DNA of 50,152 bases from CAKOSP01 sp964370545 (GTDB lineage Bacteria > Bacillota_I > Bacilli_A > RF39 > UBA660). The notes below the pieces were generated by a model, which was given only the letters and a program-made list of their open reading frames with translations, was not told the origin of the DNA and ran no database searches. A program made the position numbers and the translations under genes. Within the stretch, counting starts at the first letter, position 1. Every line of letters begins with the position of its first letter. The stretch covers positions 1-50,152 of the forward strand of contig CAYJJQ010000005.1 of NCBI GenBank assembly GCA_964370545.1, given 5' to 3'. Shown here one piece after another: positions 24,803 to 32,566 of the stretch.

Positions 24803-25632
24803 TATAAATTCCTTTCATATAACTCAAGGCAATTAGATAAAACCATAGCTACTGTCATAGGCCCTACACCACCAGGAACTGGAGTTATGTATTCTGATTT
24901 TTTACTTACATTTTCAAAATCAACATCACCATATAATTTATTATTTACTTTATTAATTCCTACATCAATAATAGTTACATTTTCTTTTACCATGTCTTCA
25001 TTTACTAAGTTAATCTTACCTGCAGCACTAATAACTATATCAGCACTTGTTGTATACAAACTTATATCTTTAGTTTTAGAGTGACAAACAGTAACTGTTG
25101 CTCCCATATTTGATAAAACTAAAGATAATGGTTTACCTACTAAATTACTTCTTCCAATTATTACAATATTTTTACCATTAGGATCTATATTATAATATTC
25201 CATTAATTTTATAATACCTTTTACTGTACAAGGAAGTACATCATTATTATTCATATAATTATTATATACATTATGAATACCTAAACCATCTACATCCTTA
25301 TCTTTATTTATATAAGAAATACATTTATTATAATCTATACCTTCTGGCACAGGACTTTGAAGTAAAATGCCATTTATATTACTATTATCATTAAGTTCAT
25401 TTATTAACTTAATGATATCTTCTTCAGTTGTGCTATCTAATAAATGATATAAATGAAAATTTATATCAGCATTTTCACAAGCCTTCTTCTTAGCATTTAC
25501 ATATACTTTAGAAGCCTCATTATTACCTACTAAAATAACAGCTAAAGTTAAATTATAATTATTACTTTTAATTCTTTCTTTTATTTCATTAGTTACATTT
25601 TGTGCAACTAATTTACCATCTAATATTTTCAT
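24802..25632 (-). CDS. folD: Methylene-THF dehydrogenase/cyclohydrolase FolD
   Basis: A 276-aa bifunctional enzyme oxidising methylene-THF to methenyl- and then formyl-THF with NADP. YVNAKKKACENADI (K in the YxxxK catalytic motif), GILLQSPVPEGID, KDVDGLG and IIGRSNLVGKPLSLVLSNMGATVTVCHS (NADP site), and TPVPGGVGPMTVAMV at the end are all present. I chose ATG 25632: GAGGAG lies four nt before it, and an alternative GTG four codons earlier overlaps ruvB and lacks a ribosome binding site. Confidence 0.97.
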   Translation of the reverse strand: MKILDGKLVAQNVTNEIKERIKSNNYNLTLAVILVGNNEASKVYVNAKKKACENADINFHLYHLLDSTTEEDIIKLINELNDNSNINGILLQSPVPEGIDYNKCISYINKDKDVDGLGIHNVYNNYMNNNDVLPCTVKGIIKLMEYYNIDPNGKNIVIIGRSNLVGKPLSLVLSNMGATVTVCHSKTKDISLYTTSADIVISAAGKINLVNEDMVKENVTIIDVGINKVNNKLYGDVDFENVSKKSEYITPVPGGVGPMTVAMVLSNCLELYERNL

Positions 25633-25633
25633 T

Positions 25634-26644
25634 TTACTCCTCACTAAATAAACTAGTATTCATATTTATTTCTAAGTGTTTATATGCTCTTTCAGTTGCT
25701 ACTCTCCCACTTCTAGTTCTTTTAATAAACCCTTCCTTAAGTAAGAATGGTTCAACCACGTCTTCTATAGTAGTAACTTCTTCACCTATACTTGTTGCTA
25801 TAGTCGAAGCACCCACTGGTCCTCCATTAAACTTTCCTATTAAAGCATTTAAATACTCTATGTCTATATTATCAAGTCCATGATTATCTACATTAAGTCT
25901 ATTTAAAGACTCTTTAGTTATTTGTTCATCAATCTTACCTGTACCAATTACTAAAGCAAAATCTCTAACTCTTTTAAATATTCTATTAGCAACTCTTGGT
26001 GTTTTTCTACTTCTTTTAGCTATTTCCATTGCTGCATCGTCTTCAATTTTAACATCTAAAACCCTACTAGTTCTTTTTACTATTTCACATAATTCATTAT
26101 CGTTATAATATTCTAATTTATTTATTATTCCAAATCTATCTCTTAGCGGAGCAGATAAATCTCCAGCTCTAGTAGTAGCTCCTACTAAAGTAAATGGAGG
26201 CAAATCTATTTTTATACTTTTACTTTTACCATCAGAGCTTAAAACTATATCAAGTTCAAAATCTTCCATTGCCGGATATAAAATTTCTTCAATAAAAGCT
26301 GGCATACGGTGAATTTCATCTATAAACAAAATATCACCAGGTTCTAGAGTTGATAATATAGCTGCTAGATCCCCACTTTTTTCTATAGAAGGACCTGAAG
26401 CTGTTTTAATATTAGTTTCCATTTCATTTGCTATTATATGAGCAAGAGTAGTTTTACCAAGACCAGGTGGACCATAAAGTAAAACATGATCTAAAGATTC
26501 TCCTCTCATTTTAGCAGCTTTAATAAAAATATTTAAATTTTCTTTTATTTCTGTTTGACCTATATATTCATCAAGTAAAGATGGTCTAATATTTTTATCA
26601 AATATATCTTCTTCTTTTAAATCTCCATTTATTATTCTATCCAT
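25634..26644 (-). CDS. ruvB: Holliday junction branch migration ATPase RuvB
   Basis: A 336-aa AAA+ motor. RPSLLDEYIGQ at 20-30, Walker A GPPGLGKTT at 58-66, Walker B ILFIDEIHRM, sensor 1 LVGATTRAGDLSAPLRDRFG, and a C-terminal winged helix (EPFLLKEGFIKRTRSGRVAT) are complete. It drives Holliday junction migration with RuvA. In most Firmicutes ruvA directly precedes ruvB; here three genes (nucleotidase, HD hydrolase, NUDIX regulator) stand between. Confidence 0.97.
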   Translation of the reverse strand: MDRIINGDLKEEDIFDKNIRPSLLDEYIGQTEIKENLNIFIKAAKMRGESLDHVLLYGPPGLGKTTLAHIIANEMETNIKTASGPSIEKSGDLAAILSTLEPGDILFIDEIHRMPAFIEEILYPAMEDFELDIVLSSDGKSKSIKIDLPPFTLVGATTRAGDLSAPLRDRFGIINKLEYYNDNELCEIVKRTSRVLDVKIEDDAAMEIAKRSRKTPRVANRIFKRVRDFALVIGTGKIDEQITKESLNRLNVDNHGLDNIDIEYLNALIGKFNGGPVGASTIATSIGEEVTTIEDVVEPFLLKEGFIKRTRSGRVATERAYKHLEINMNTSLFSEE

Positions 26645-27178
26645 TTAAAAGCCTCTTTCTATAATATAATCAAGTACTTCAGCCCATGTAGTAACATAAT
26701 CATATTTATGCTCATTTTCTTTAATTCCAAAAAGGAGACATGGAATATCATATTTATTAACATCATCCAAATTAAATAAATGATCATCAATAAATAAATC
26801 AATTTTTTCTTGTAAACAAATTGGTCCTTTATTTTTTGCTTCAAAATATATTTTATCATATTTAAGATTATTATTTTCTAAATATTCTAAAGTTATATCT
26901 TTTAATATCGCCGCTTCTTTATAACCTCTTCTAGTAATAATAATAATTTCATGATCTTTATTATTTAAATATTCAAAAACTTCTTTAACACCTTCTTTTA
27001 AAGTAGTTTCTTTCATAATTTTTTTATTATATTTATCTAAAAAGCTTCTTCTATCAGTTTCTGGTAAATCTCTAAATGAATTAACTCCATTTACTTTATA
27101 CTCAGAATTTATATAATATTCTTCAGCCTTCTGAGAACTATTTGTCATAGTATTATCAATATCGATTCCGATTTTCAT
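26645..27178 (-). CDS. HAD-family 5'(3')-nucleotidase (NT5C/YqfW type)
   Basis: A 177-aa HAD phosphatase. The catalytic DxD is IDIDNTMT at the N-terminus, motif II is IIIITRRG, and the acidic motif is IDLFIDDHLFNLDD near 135. The small cap and length fit the NT5C group of pyrimidine nucleotidases, as in YqfW. ATG 27178 follows GGAAGGTGG; a GTG four codons earlier would overlap that site. It abuts ruvB and follows the HD hydrolase by 72 nt, so a nucleotide-related role in the same transcript is plausible. Confidence 0.75.
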   Translation of the reverse strand: MKIGIDIDNTMTNSSQKAEEYYINSEYKVNGVNSFRDLPETDRRSFLDKYNKKIMKETTLKEGVKEVFEYLNNKDHEIIIITRRGYKEAAILKDITLEYLENNNLKYDKIYFEAKNKGPICLQEKIDLFIDDHLFNLDDVNKYDIPCLLFGIKENEHKYDYVTTWAEVLDYIIERGF

Positions 27179-27250
27179 GATATTCACCACCTTCCTTTTA
27201 ATTATATCTAAATATTATTTATATGTAAATCTAAAGTACTATAAATTAAC

Positions 27251-29095
27251 TTATTTTCTAGTTTTTACGTAACTATTTTCTAAATTCTTTTTAGCTATAT
27301 CAAGTTTAGAATTTCTACTTTCAAAAAGTACGTTAAATTCTTGTAATAATTGATTAATAAAATATAAACCAACTGTACTCCCAGATTTATGTTCACACTC
27401 TATCATTATAAAATTCCCTTTTTCTTCACCATTTAAAGAGTAACTTGATAAATCAAAAACAAATTCATAAGAACCACCATATAATTCAATTAAATATTTT
27501 TCTCTTTTAGTATTTATACCTACTGTTTCTTTTATTTCTTTTAATGGTAATTCATAGTTAAGCTTAATATAACTAATAGCATTTTCTAAAGATGTAAATG
27601 GTATTTCTCTTCTCTTTGTATTAGATGAACTATCTTCTATCTTTCTTTTTAAAGTAAATTCTTCTATACCATTTACTACTCTTTTTCTTAGATTAATTGA
27701 ATTAAACCCTAATGTATGATTATCATCATCATAATATTTATCTTCATTATTATCATTTTTAGAATTTACTAAATTTAGTTTTTCTTTTATTTTAAATATT
27801 GTTTCAGCTATTTCATCACTTGATGCATCACTAATGAATTCATATTTCTTTTCTTGTTCTATTTCTGGTTCATAACATTTTAAAATTTTTCTTAATATAT
27901 TTTTTATTTGTTCTGTAGAATACCCCTTATTAGAAAGTATAATTGCAGCTAACTCTAAATCTATTGAATATACTTGTTTAACTTTACATAATTCTGAATT
28001 AAGTATTTTAGAACATTCAGAAATATCAGTTATAATTCCATTTTTTCTCATATATATTTTATTTTTAGGACTATATATATTTATTGTTCTAGTTTCTTCA
28101 AGAACTGCTTCTGCTAACAATGAAGTTTCAGGAACAAATGAAATTAATTTATTCTTAAAATTAACGAAATCAAGAGCATCACTAAATTCTTGCACTAACA
28201 CACTTGCATCAATTTCTTTATAATGTAATAGCTTTGCATATCTTGATATTATTGGATCACTACTATTTAAATCTTTTAGAAATTCATTTTCTAGTTCTAT
28301 TTGATTAGTAGTCCATTTAATATCATAATTTTTATACTGAATATAACTTCTAAAAATTCTTTCTAAAGCAATTGTATCTTTTTTTAAATAATGATTATCA
28401 TACATTTCAAATCTCTTATTAAAAAAATTAGATATAGCATATTCAGCACTTCCATCAAATACTATTTCTAAAGAATCATTAATACATTCAATATCTATTG
28501 CTTCTAAAATTGAAATATAATCATTTTCTTCATGTAATAATTCTTTAGAATCTCTTGATATATAATCAAGTCTATCTATATCTATACCTCCAGATAATAA
28601 TTTTCCTAGTATAAATGCTAGTCCAGCATTGTTTGCTTTTTTATCATTATTTTTAATGCTCTTTTGAGATTTAATTAAATCCACTACTTTTTCTAATATA
28701 TCATAAGAAAAATTATTTACTATTGCGCTGTGTATGTGACTATTTTCATCTATTAATATTGCTACTGTTCTTTCTTCATGTGAGCCTTCAAGAACTCTTT
28801 CCGCAACGTGAGAGTAAGCGCCATGACCTATATCATGGACTAAAGCCATAAGCAAAATGGCTTCTTCATCTTCGATTGTGATATCTATTATATGTGAAAA
28901 TCTTTTTTTACAAAGGTCCACTAATTTTTTTGCTAAGTGAAATACACCTATACTATGATCATATCTTGTGTGCGAAGAATCTTTAGTTAATCCTAACTGG
29001 TTCTTTAATTTTAAATTTTTGAATTCTCTTGAATTTACTATTTCTTTAAACTTATTATCTATTACTATTTTTCCCCATAAATCATAAATTTCCAT
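27251..29095 (-). CDS. HD-superfamily hydrolase (COG1078-like) with C-terminal CYTH-like region
   Basis: A 614-aa protein. The N-terminal about 420 residues are a dGTPase-like HD domain: SHTRYDHS (first His), LVHDIGHGAYSH with H87-D88, and the later conserved GIDIDRLDYISRD. Close relatives end near 430 residues. The C-terminal about 125 residues follow an acidic linker and contain EFTLKRK, an ETVGINTKREKY stretch, YEFVFDLSSYS and FIMIECEHKS: alternating Arg/Lys/Glu strands that recall a CYTH triphosphate tunnel. The CYTH call is mine by eye. I chose ATG 29095 (GAGGT upstream); an extra 22 codons would run through an operator palindrome. Confidence 0.75.
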   Translation of the reverse strand: MEIYDLWGKIVIDNKFKEIVNSREFKNLKLKNQLGLTKDSSHTRYDHSIGVFHLAKKLVDLCKKRFSHIIDITIEDEEAILLMALVHDIGHGAYSHVAERVLEGSHEERTVAILIDENSHIHSAIVNNFSYDILEKVVDLIKSQKSIKNNDKKANNAGLAFILGKLLSGGIDIDRLDYISRDSKELLHEENDYISILEAIDIECINDSLEIVFDGSAEYAISNFFNKRFEMYDNHYLKKDTIALERIFRSYIQYKNYDIKWTTNQIELENEFLKDLNSSDPIISRYAKLLHYKEIDASVLVQEFSDALDFVNFKNKLISFVPETSLLAEAVLEETRTINIYSPKNKIYMRKNGIITDISECSKILNSELCKVKQVYSIDLELAAIILSNKGYSTEQIKNILRKILKCYEPEIEQEKKYEFISDASSDEIAETIFKIKEKLNLVNSKNDNNEDKYYDDDNHTLGFNSINLRKRVVNGIEEFTLKRKIEDSSSNTKRREIPFTSLENAISYIKLNYELPLKEIKETVGINTKREKYLIELYGGSYEFVFDLSSYSLNGEEKGNFIMIECEHKSGSTVGLYFINQLLQEFNVLFESRNSKLDIAKKNLENSYVKTRK

Positions 29096-29110
29096 TTTTA
29101 CCTCTTTCTT

Positions 29111-29125
29111 GTGTATTTTATACAC
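29111..29125. promoter_or_regulatory. Operator A: GTGTATTTTATACAC
   Basis: Inverted repeat GTGTAT-TTT-ATACAC centred 23 nt upstream of the HD gene start. On the minus strand it includes TATAAA, a possible -10. Same half-sites and same 3-nt spacing as operator C at the NUDIX regulator promoter. Confidence 0.75.
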
Positions 29126-29141
29126 TTGCCATTTCTTTTTT

Positions 29142-29164
29142 AAAGTGTATTTAAAATACACTTT
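29142..29164. promoter_or_regulatory. Operator B: longer version of the same palindrome
   Basis: Eleven-bp perfect arms (AAAGTGTATTT and AAATACACTTT) around one base. The half-sites GTGTAT (29145-29150) and ATACAC (29156-29161) are 5 nt apart rather than 3. It covers the stop codon of the NUDIX regulator gene, so it could also act as a terminator or attenuator; T-rich sequence follows on the plus side. Confidence 0.65.
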
Positions 29165-29825
29165 GATTTTTTTGAATTTTGTTAAACATATAAACTATTG
29201 CAGGTTTACTACCTTCAAAGTTTCTTGTTTTATTTGTAGCTTTAATAAGATTACTATTAAGCAACTTCTTTCTAAAATTTCTTCTATCATACTCTTCACC
29301 TGTAATCGATTCAAATGTTTTGAGTAATTCTGGTAGAGTAAATCCATCTTTAAATAAACTTTTAAGTATATCCGTTGTATTGATTAATTTTTTTAAAGTT
29401 TCGAAAGAATGCTCAAAAATCTCATTATGGTCATATGCTAATTTTGGCACTTGTTTTATATCTACCCAATCAGCATCTGATGTATTAAGAGTTTCTTTTA
29501 TAATTTCAGTACTTTTATAATCTATAATACCAATAAAAGAAGTAGCTAACATTCTCATAACTGGCGATCTATCTTTTTTGCCGTGCACTGCAGAAAAGTA
29601 GATATCGATATCACTTATTCCAACTTTTTCTTTTAGTTCTCTATATACTCCATCAAGTAAATCTTCATTATTATATACGGCTCCACCTACTAGTCCCCAC
29701 ATTCCATTATAAGGATTATTTTTTCTTTTAATAAGTAAAACCTTAACTACTCCATTTTCGACTGTATAAATTGATATTATTGCGTGTATACCTTGATTTT
29801 TATATAGTGGATTATTTACTTCCAT
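29151..29825 (-). CDS. NUDIX-domain transcriptional regulator (NrtR-like)
   Basis: A 224-aa protein: N-terminal Nudix fold (about 1-145) and C-terminal winged helix (about 155-224, FTLPELLKTFESITGEEYDRRNFRKKLLNSNLIK), the NrtR architecture. The Nudix box reads G48-x5-E54-x7-RELKEKVGI, with Lys67 where catalytic enzymes have the second Glu of the EE pair, suggesting ligand sensing rather than hydrolysis. NrtR proteins bind ADP-ribose-type ligands and repress NAD-related genes. Its own promoter carries a matching palindrome in the spacer, and two more copies lie before the HD gene downstream, so autoregulation and control of that gene are likely. Confidence 0.85.
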   Translation of the reverse strand: MEVNNPLYKNQGIHAIISIYTVENGVVKVLLIKRKNNPYNGMWGLVGGAVYNNEDLLDGVYRELKEKVGISDIDIYFSAVHGKKDRSPVMRMLATSFIGIIDYKSTEIIKETLNTSDADWVDIKQVPKLAYDHNEIFEHSFETLKKLINTTDILKSLFKDGFTLPELLKTFESITGEEYDRRNFRKKLLNSNLIKATNKTRNFEGSKPAIVYMFNKIQKNQSVF

Positions 29826-29881
29826 GATTATCTCTCCTTAAATTATAATTACTTAATTATAAATCATATCCTCCTAAATTT

Positions 29882-29910
29882 ATTATAAGTGTATTTAATA
29901 CACTTGTCAA
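29882..29910 (-). promoter_or_regulatory. Consensus promoter with operator C in the spacer
   Basis: On the minus strand a perfect TTGACA (29905-29910), 17-nt spacer and perfect TATAAT (29882-29887). The palindrome AAGTGTATTTAATACACTT (29887-29905) fills the spacer and touches both hexamers, so a bound protein would exclude RNA polymerase. Confidence 0.9.
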
Positions 29911-29923
29911 TATTTTTTTAGAA

Positions 29924-30478
29924 TTATTTCATTAATAATCTTAATGCTTGTTTTACTTGTTCTGATGTATCTAAACTATGATCTACATTAGGAATAACTT
30001 TTTTTATTTCAGCAAGCTTATATCCTAAACTTTCAAGTACCCCTACTAAATCATCACTATTATCAGTAGATACTTCATCAGTTTCAATATTTATTTTTCC
30101 TTTTAAATCAAGTATTATTTGTTTTGCTAACTTTTCTCCTACTTTAGGAAATTTAGTTAAATATAAAATATTCTCTCTATTTATTGCATCAACAATTCCT
30201 GCAAGTGAACCACTAGCAAAAAACGGCATTGCCACTTTTGGTCCTAACCCTTTAACACTTATTAATCTTAAAAATAGTTCATATTCTTCAAATGATTTAA
30301 ATCCATATAAACTATATTCATCTTCCCTTATATGTGAGTGTAAATAAACTTTATACTCTTTTCCTGTTTCATAACTAAATGGATTAGGAACAAATACTTT
30401 ATAACCTACTCCATTATTATCTAAGATAATATAATTTGTTTTTATATCATCAATTTTTCCTTTTATATAACTATACAT
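29924..30478 (-). CDS. ruvA: Holliday junction DNA helicase subunit RuvA
   Basis: A 184-aa protein: N-terminal OB fold (MYSYIKGKIDDI...GVGYKVFVPNP), two helix-hairpin-helix motifs in the middle (LISVKGLGPKVAMPFF at about 73-88; LTKFPKVGEKLAKQIILDLKGKI at about 107-129) and a C-terminal domain III that contacts RuvB (DDLVGVLESLGYKLAEIKKV...SEQVKQALRLL). The second HhH begins FPKVGEK rather than the usual IPGIGKK. It lies upstream of the regulated NUDIX-HD block, separated from ruvB by about 3.3 kb. Confidence 0.93.
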   Translation of the reverse strand: MYSYIKGKIDDIKTNYIILDNNGVGYKVFVPNPFSYETGKEYKVYLHSHIREDEYSLYGFKSFEEYELFLRLISVKGLGPKVAMPFFASGSLAGIVDAINRENILYLTKFPKVGEKLAKQIILDLKGKINIETDEVSTDNSDDLVGVLESLGYKLAEIKKVIPNVDHSLDTSEQVKQALRLLMK

Positions 30479-30520
30479 ATTAATCTCCTATAAATATAAT
30501 AACAAATATTATAAATTAAT

Positions 30521-30552
30521 AAAAGAAAAAAGAAGAATTATTTTTCTTCTTT
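30521..30552 (-). terminator. Terminator of topA
   Basis: Nine-base arms AAAGAAGAA/TTCTTCTTT (30544-30552 and 30529-30537), 6-nt loop holding the topA stop codon (30538-30540), then a T-rich tail on the minus strand. Confidence 0.8.
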
Positions 30553-32565
30553 ATCACAGTTTGGGCATACTTCCATATTGTTTTTAATTACTAAATTTTC
30601 TTTACATGTAGGACATTTATTACTTGTAGGTTCATACCATGAAGCATAATCGCATTTAGGATAATTTTTACATCCCCAAAATATTTTACCTTTTCTAGTT
30701 TTTCTTTCAAGTATTTTTCCATCCTTACATTTAGGACAATCCATAACTATTTTTTCTTCTTTTGCTTCTTTTTTAATATATTTACATTCTGGATAATTTG
30801 AGCAAGCTACAAATTCTCCATATCTACCTTTTCTAATAACTAAAGCAGATCCACATTCAGGACATGTTTCTCCTGTTTCTTCTGCAGGTTTTTTCTCCAT
30901 TTCACTAAATGCTTGTTTAACAAGTGGTTCGAAAGTTTCATAAAATTCAGTAAGTATTTTTATATTATTTTCTTTTGCTTCTGCAATCTTATCTAAATCT
31001 TCTTCCATTTTTGCTGTATAATCTACATTAATTATTTTAGAGAAAAATTCTTGTAGTTTATCTGTAGTTTCAAAGCCTATTTCTGTAGGTACAAATTTCT
31101 TATCTTCAAGCACTACATAATTTCTAGCTTTAATTGTATAAATTATTGTAGCATATGTAGATGGTCGACCTATTCCTAATTTCTCTAATTCTTTTATTAA
31201 ACTAGCTTCATTAAATCTTGGAGCAGGTTTAGTAAAATGTTGTATTTTTTCAATATTATCTGATACTACTATATTAGATTTATAACTTTTAAAATCAGGT
31301 AGTATTACATCATTTTGATCTTCATACATACTATAAACTTTTAAATAACCATCAAATGTAAGTACACTTCCAGTAGTTTTAAATAAATAATCGTTATTTA
31401 AAAATGTTACTGTTGTTGTTTTTAGTTTAGCATCAGCCATCAGTGATGCTAAAGTTCTATAATAAATTAGTGAATATAATTTATATTCATCAGCTGATAA
31501 ATGTTTTTTTAAACCCTCAGGAGTTTTATTTATATCAGTTGGTCTAATACCTTCATGTGCATCTTGAGCATTTTCATTTTTCTTACCTTTTTTAACATAA
31601 CCTAAATATTCTTTACCATACTTACCAGCAATGTATCCAAAAGCATTTTTAACGAATTCATCTGATATTCTAACAGAGTCTGTTCTCATATAAGTTATAA
31701 GACCTGTAGTTTCATTTTCAAGTTCTATACCTTCATATAATTTTTGAGCTATACTCATTGTTTTAGATGGCGCTAAGCCTATTTTACCAGCAGCAGTTGC
31801 TTGAAGTGTAGAAGTTTTAAACACTTCTCTAGCAGCTTTATTTTTATCTTTTTCTTCAATATTATCTATTGTAAAACTACTTGATAAAGCATCTAATATT
31901 TTATCTGCTTCTACTTCATTAGGTATTTTTATATCTTCACCTTTATATTTTTCAAGAACAGCTTTATATTCTTTGAAGTCTGCTTCAATAGTCCAGTATT
32001 CTTCTTTAACAAATGCCTCTATTTCTCTTTCTCTTTCAACTATAAGTTTAAGAGCTACACTTTGCACTCTACCAGCAGATTTACCACCAGTTTTACTTTG
32101 CATTAGTTTTGATAATCTAAATCCTATAATTCTATCTAAGAATCTTCTAGTTTCTCCTGATTTAACTAAATCCATATTTATTTTACCAGGATTTTCTATA
32201 GCATTTTCTACTACTTTTTTAGTTATTTCATTAAATACTACTCTATCATATTCTTCTTCATTAATTCCTAGTTCATCAAATAAATGCCATGCAATTGTTT
32301 CACCTTCACGGTCTGGATCTGTTGCAAGATATACTCTATCTGCTGCTTTAACTTCTTTTTTTAAGTATGTAACATCTTTTTTCTTACCAGTTACTACTTC
32401 ATAAGTAGGCGTAAAATTATTTTCAGTATCTATACCTAGACCATATTTACCTTTAGTAGATAAATCCCTAATATGTCCTTTACTAGATAATACTTTATAA
32501 TCTTTTCCTAAATATTTTTCTATTGTTTTACTTTTAGCAGGTGATTCCACTATAACAAGTTTCAT
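30538..32565 (-). CDS. topA: DNA topoisomerase I
   Basis: A 675-aa type IA topoisomerase that relaxes negative supercoils. The TOPRIM domain starts MKLVIVESPAKSKTIEKYLG and includes DPDREGE (about 84-90). Catalytic Y292 lies in GLITYMRTDSVR. Three C-terminal four-Cys zinc fingers are visible: CPECG...CSNYPEC, CPKC...CKNYPKC and a short CPTC...CPNC. Length is normal. It is two nt from the LTA-synthase-like gene upstream and ends in its own terminator. Confidence 0.97.
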   Translation of the reverse strand: MKLVIVESPAKSKTIEKYLGKDYKVLSSKGHIRDLSTKGKYGLGIDTENNFTPTYEVVTGKKKDVTYLKKEVKAADRVYLATDPDREGETIAWHLFDELGINEEEYDRVVFNEITKKVVENAIENPGKINMDLVKSGETRRFLDRIIGFRLSKLMQSKTGGKSAGRVQSVALKLIVEREREIEAFVKEEYWTIEADFKEYKAVLEKYKGEDIKIPNEVEADKILDALSSSFTIDNIEEKDKNKAAREVFKTSTLQATAAGKIGLAPSKTMSIAQKLYEGIELENETTGLITYMRTDSVRISDEFVKNAFGYIAGKYGKEYLGYVKKGKKNENAQDAHEGIRPTDINKTPEGLKKHLSADEYKLYSLIYYRTLASLMADAKLKTTTVTFLNNDYLFKTTGSVLTFDGYLKVYSMYEDQNDVILPDFKSYKSNIVVSDNIEKIQHFTKPAPRFNEASLIKELEKLGIGRPSTYATIIYTIKARNYVVLEDKKFVPTEIGFETTDKLQEFFSKIINVDYTAKMEEDLDKIAEAKENNIKILTEFYETFEPLVKQAFSEMEKKPAEETGETCPECGSALVIRKGRYGEFVACSNYPECKYIKKEAKEEKIVMDCPKCKDGKILERKTRKGKIFWGCKNYPKCDYASWYEPTSNKCPTCKENLVIKNNMEVCPNCDKEEK

Positions 32566-32566
32566 A

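Noticed and set aside
29840..29870. Four-codon leader peptide (ATG ATT TAT AAT TAA) after AGGAGG in the NUDIX regulator leader
   Set aside because: Ribosome binding site to ATG spacing is only two nt, and such short frames arise easily in AT-rich DNA.
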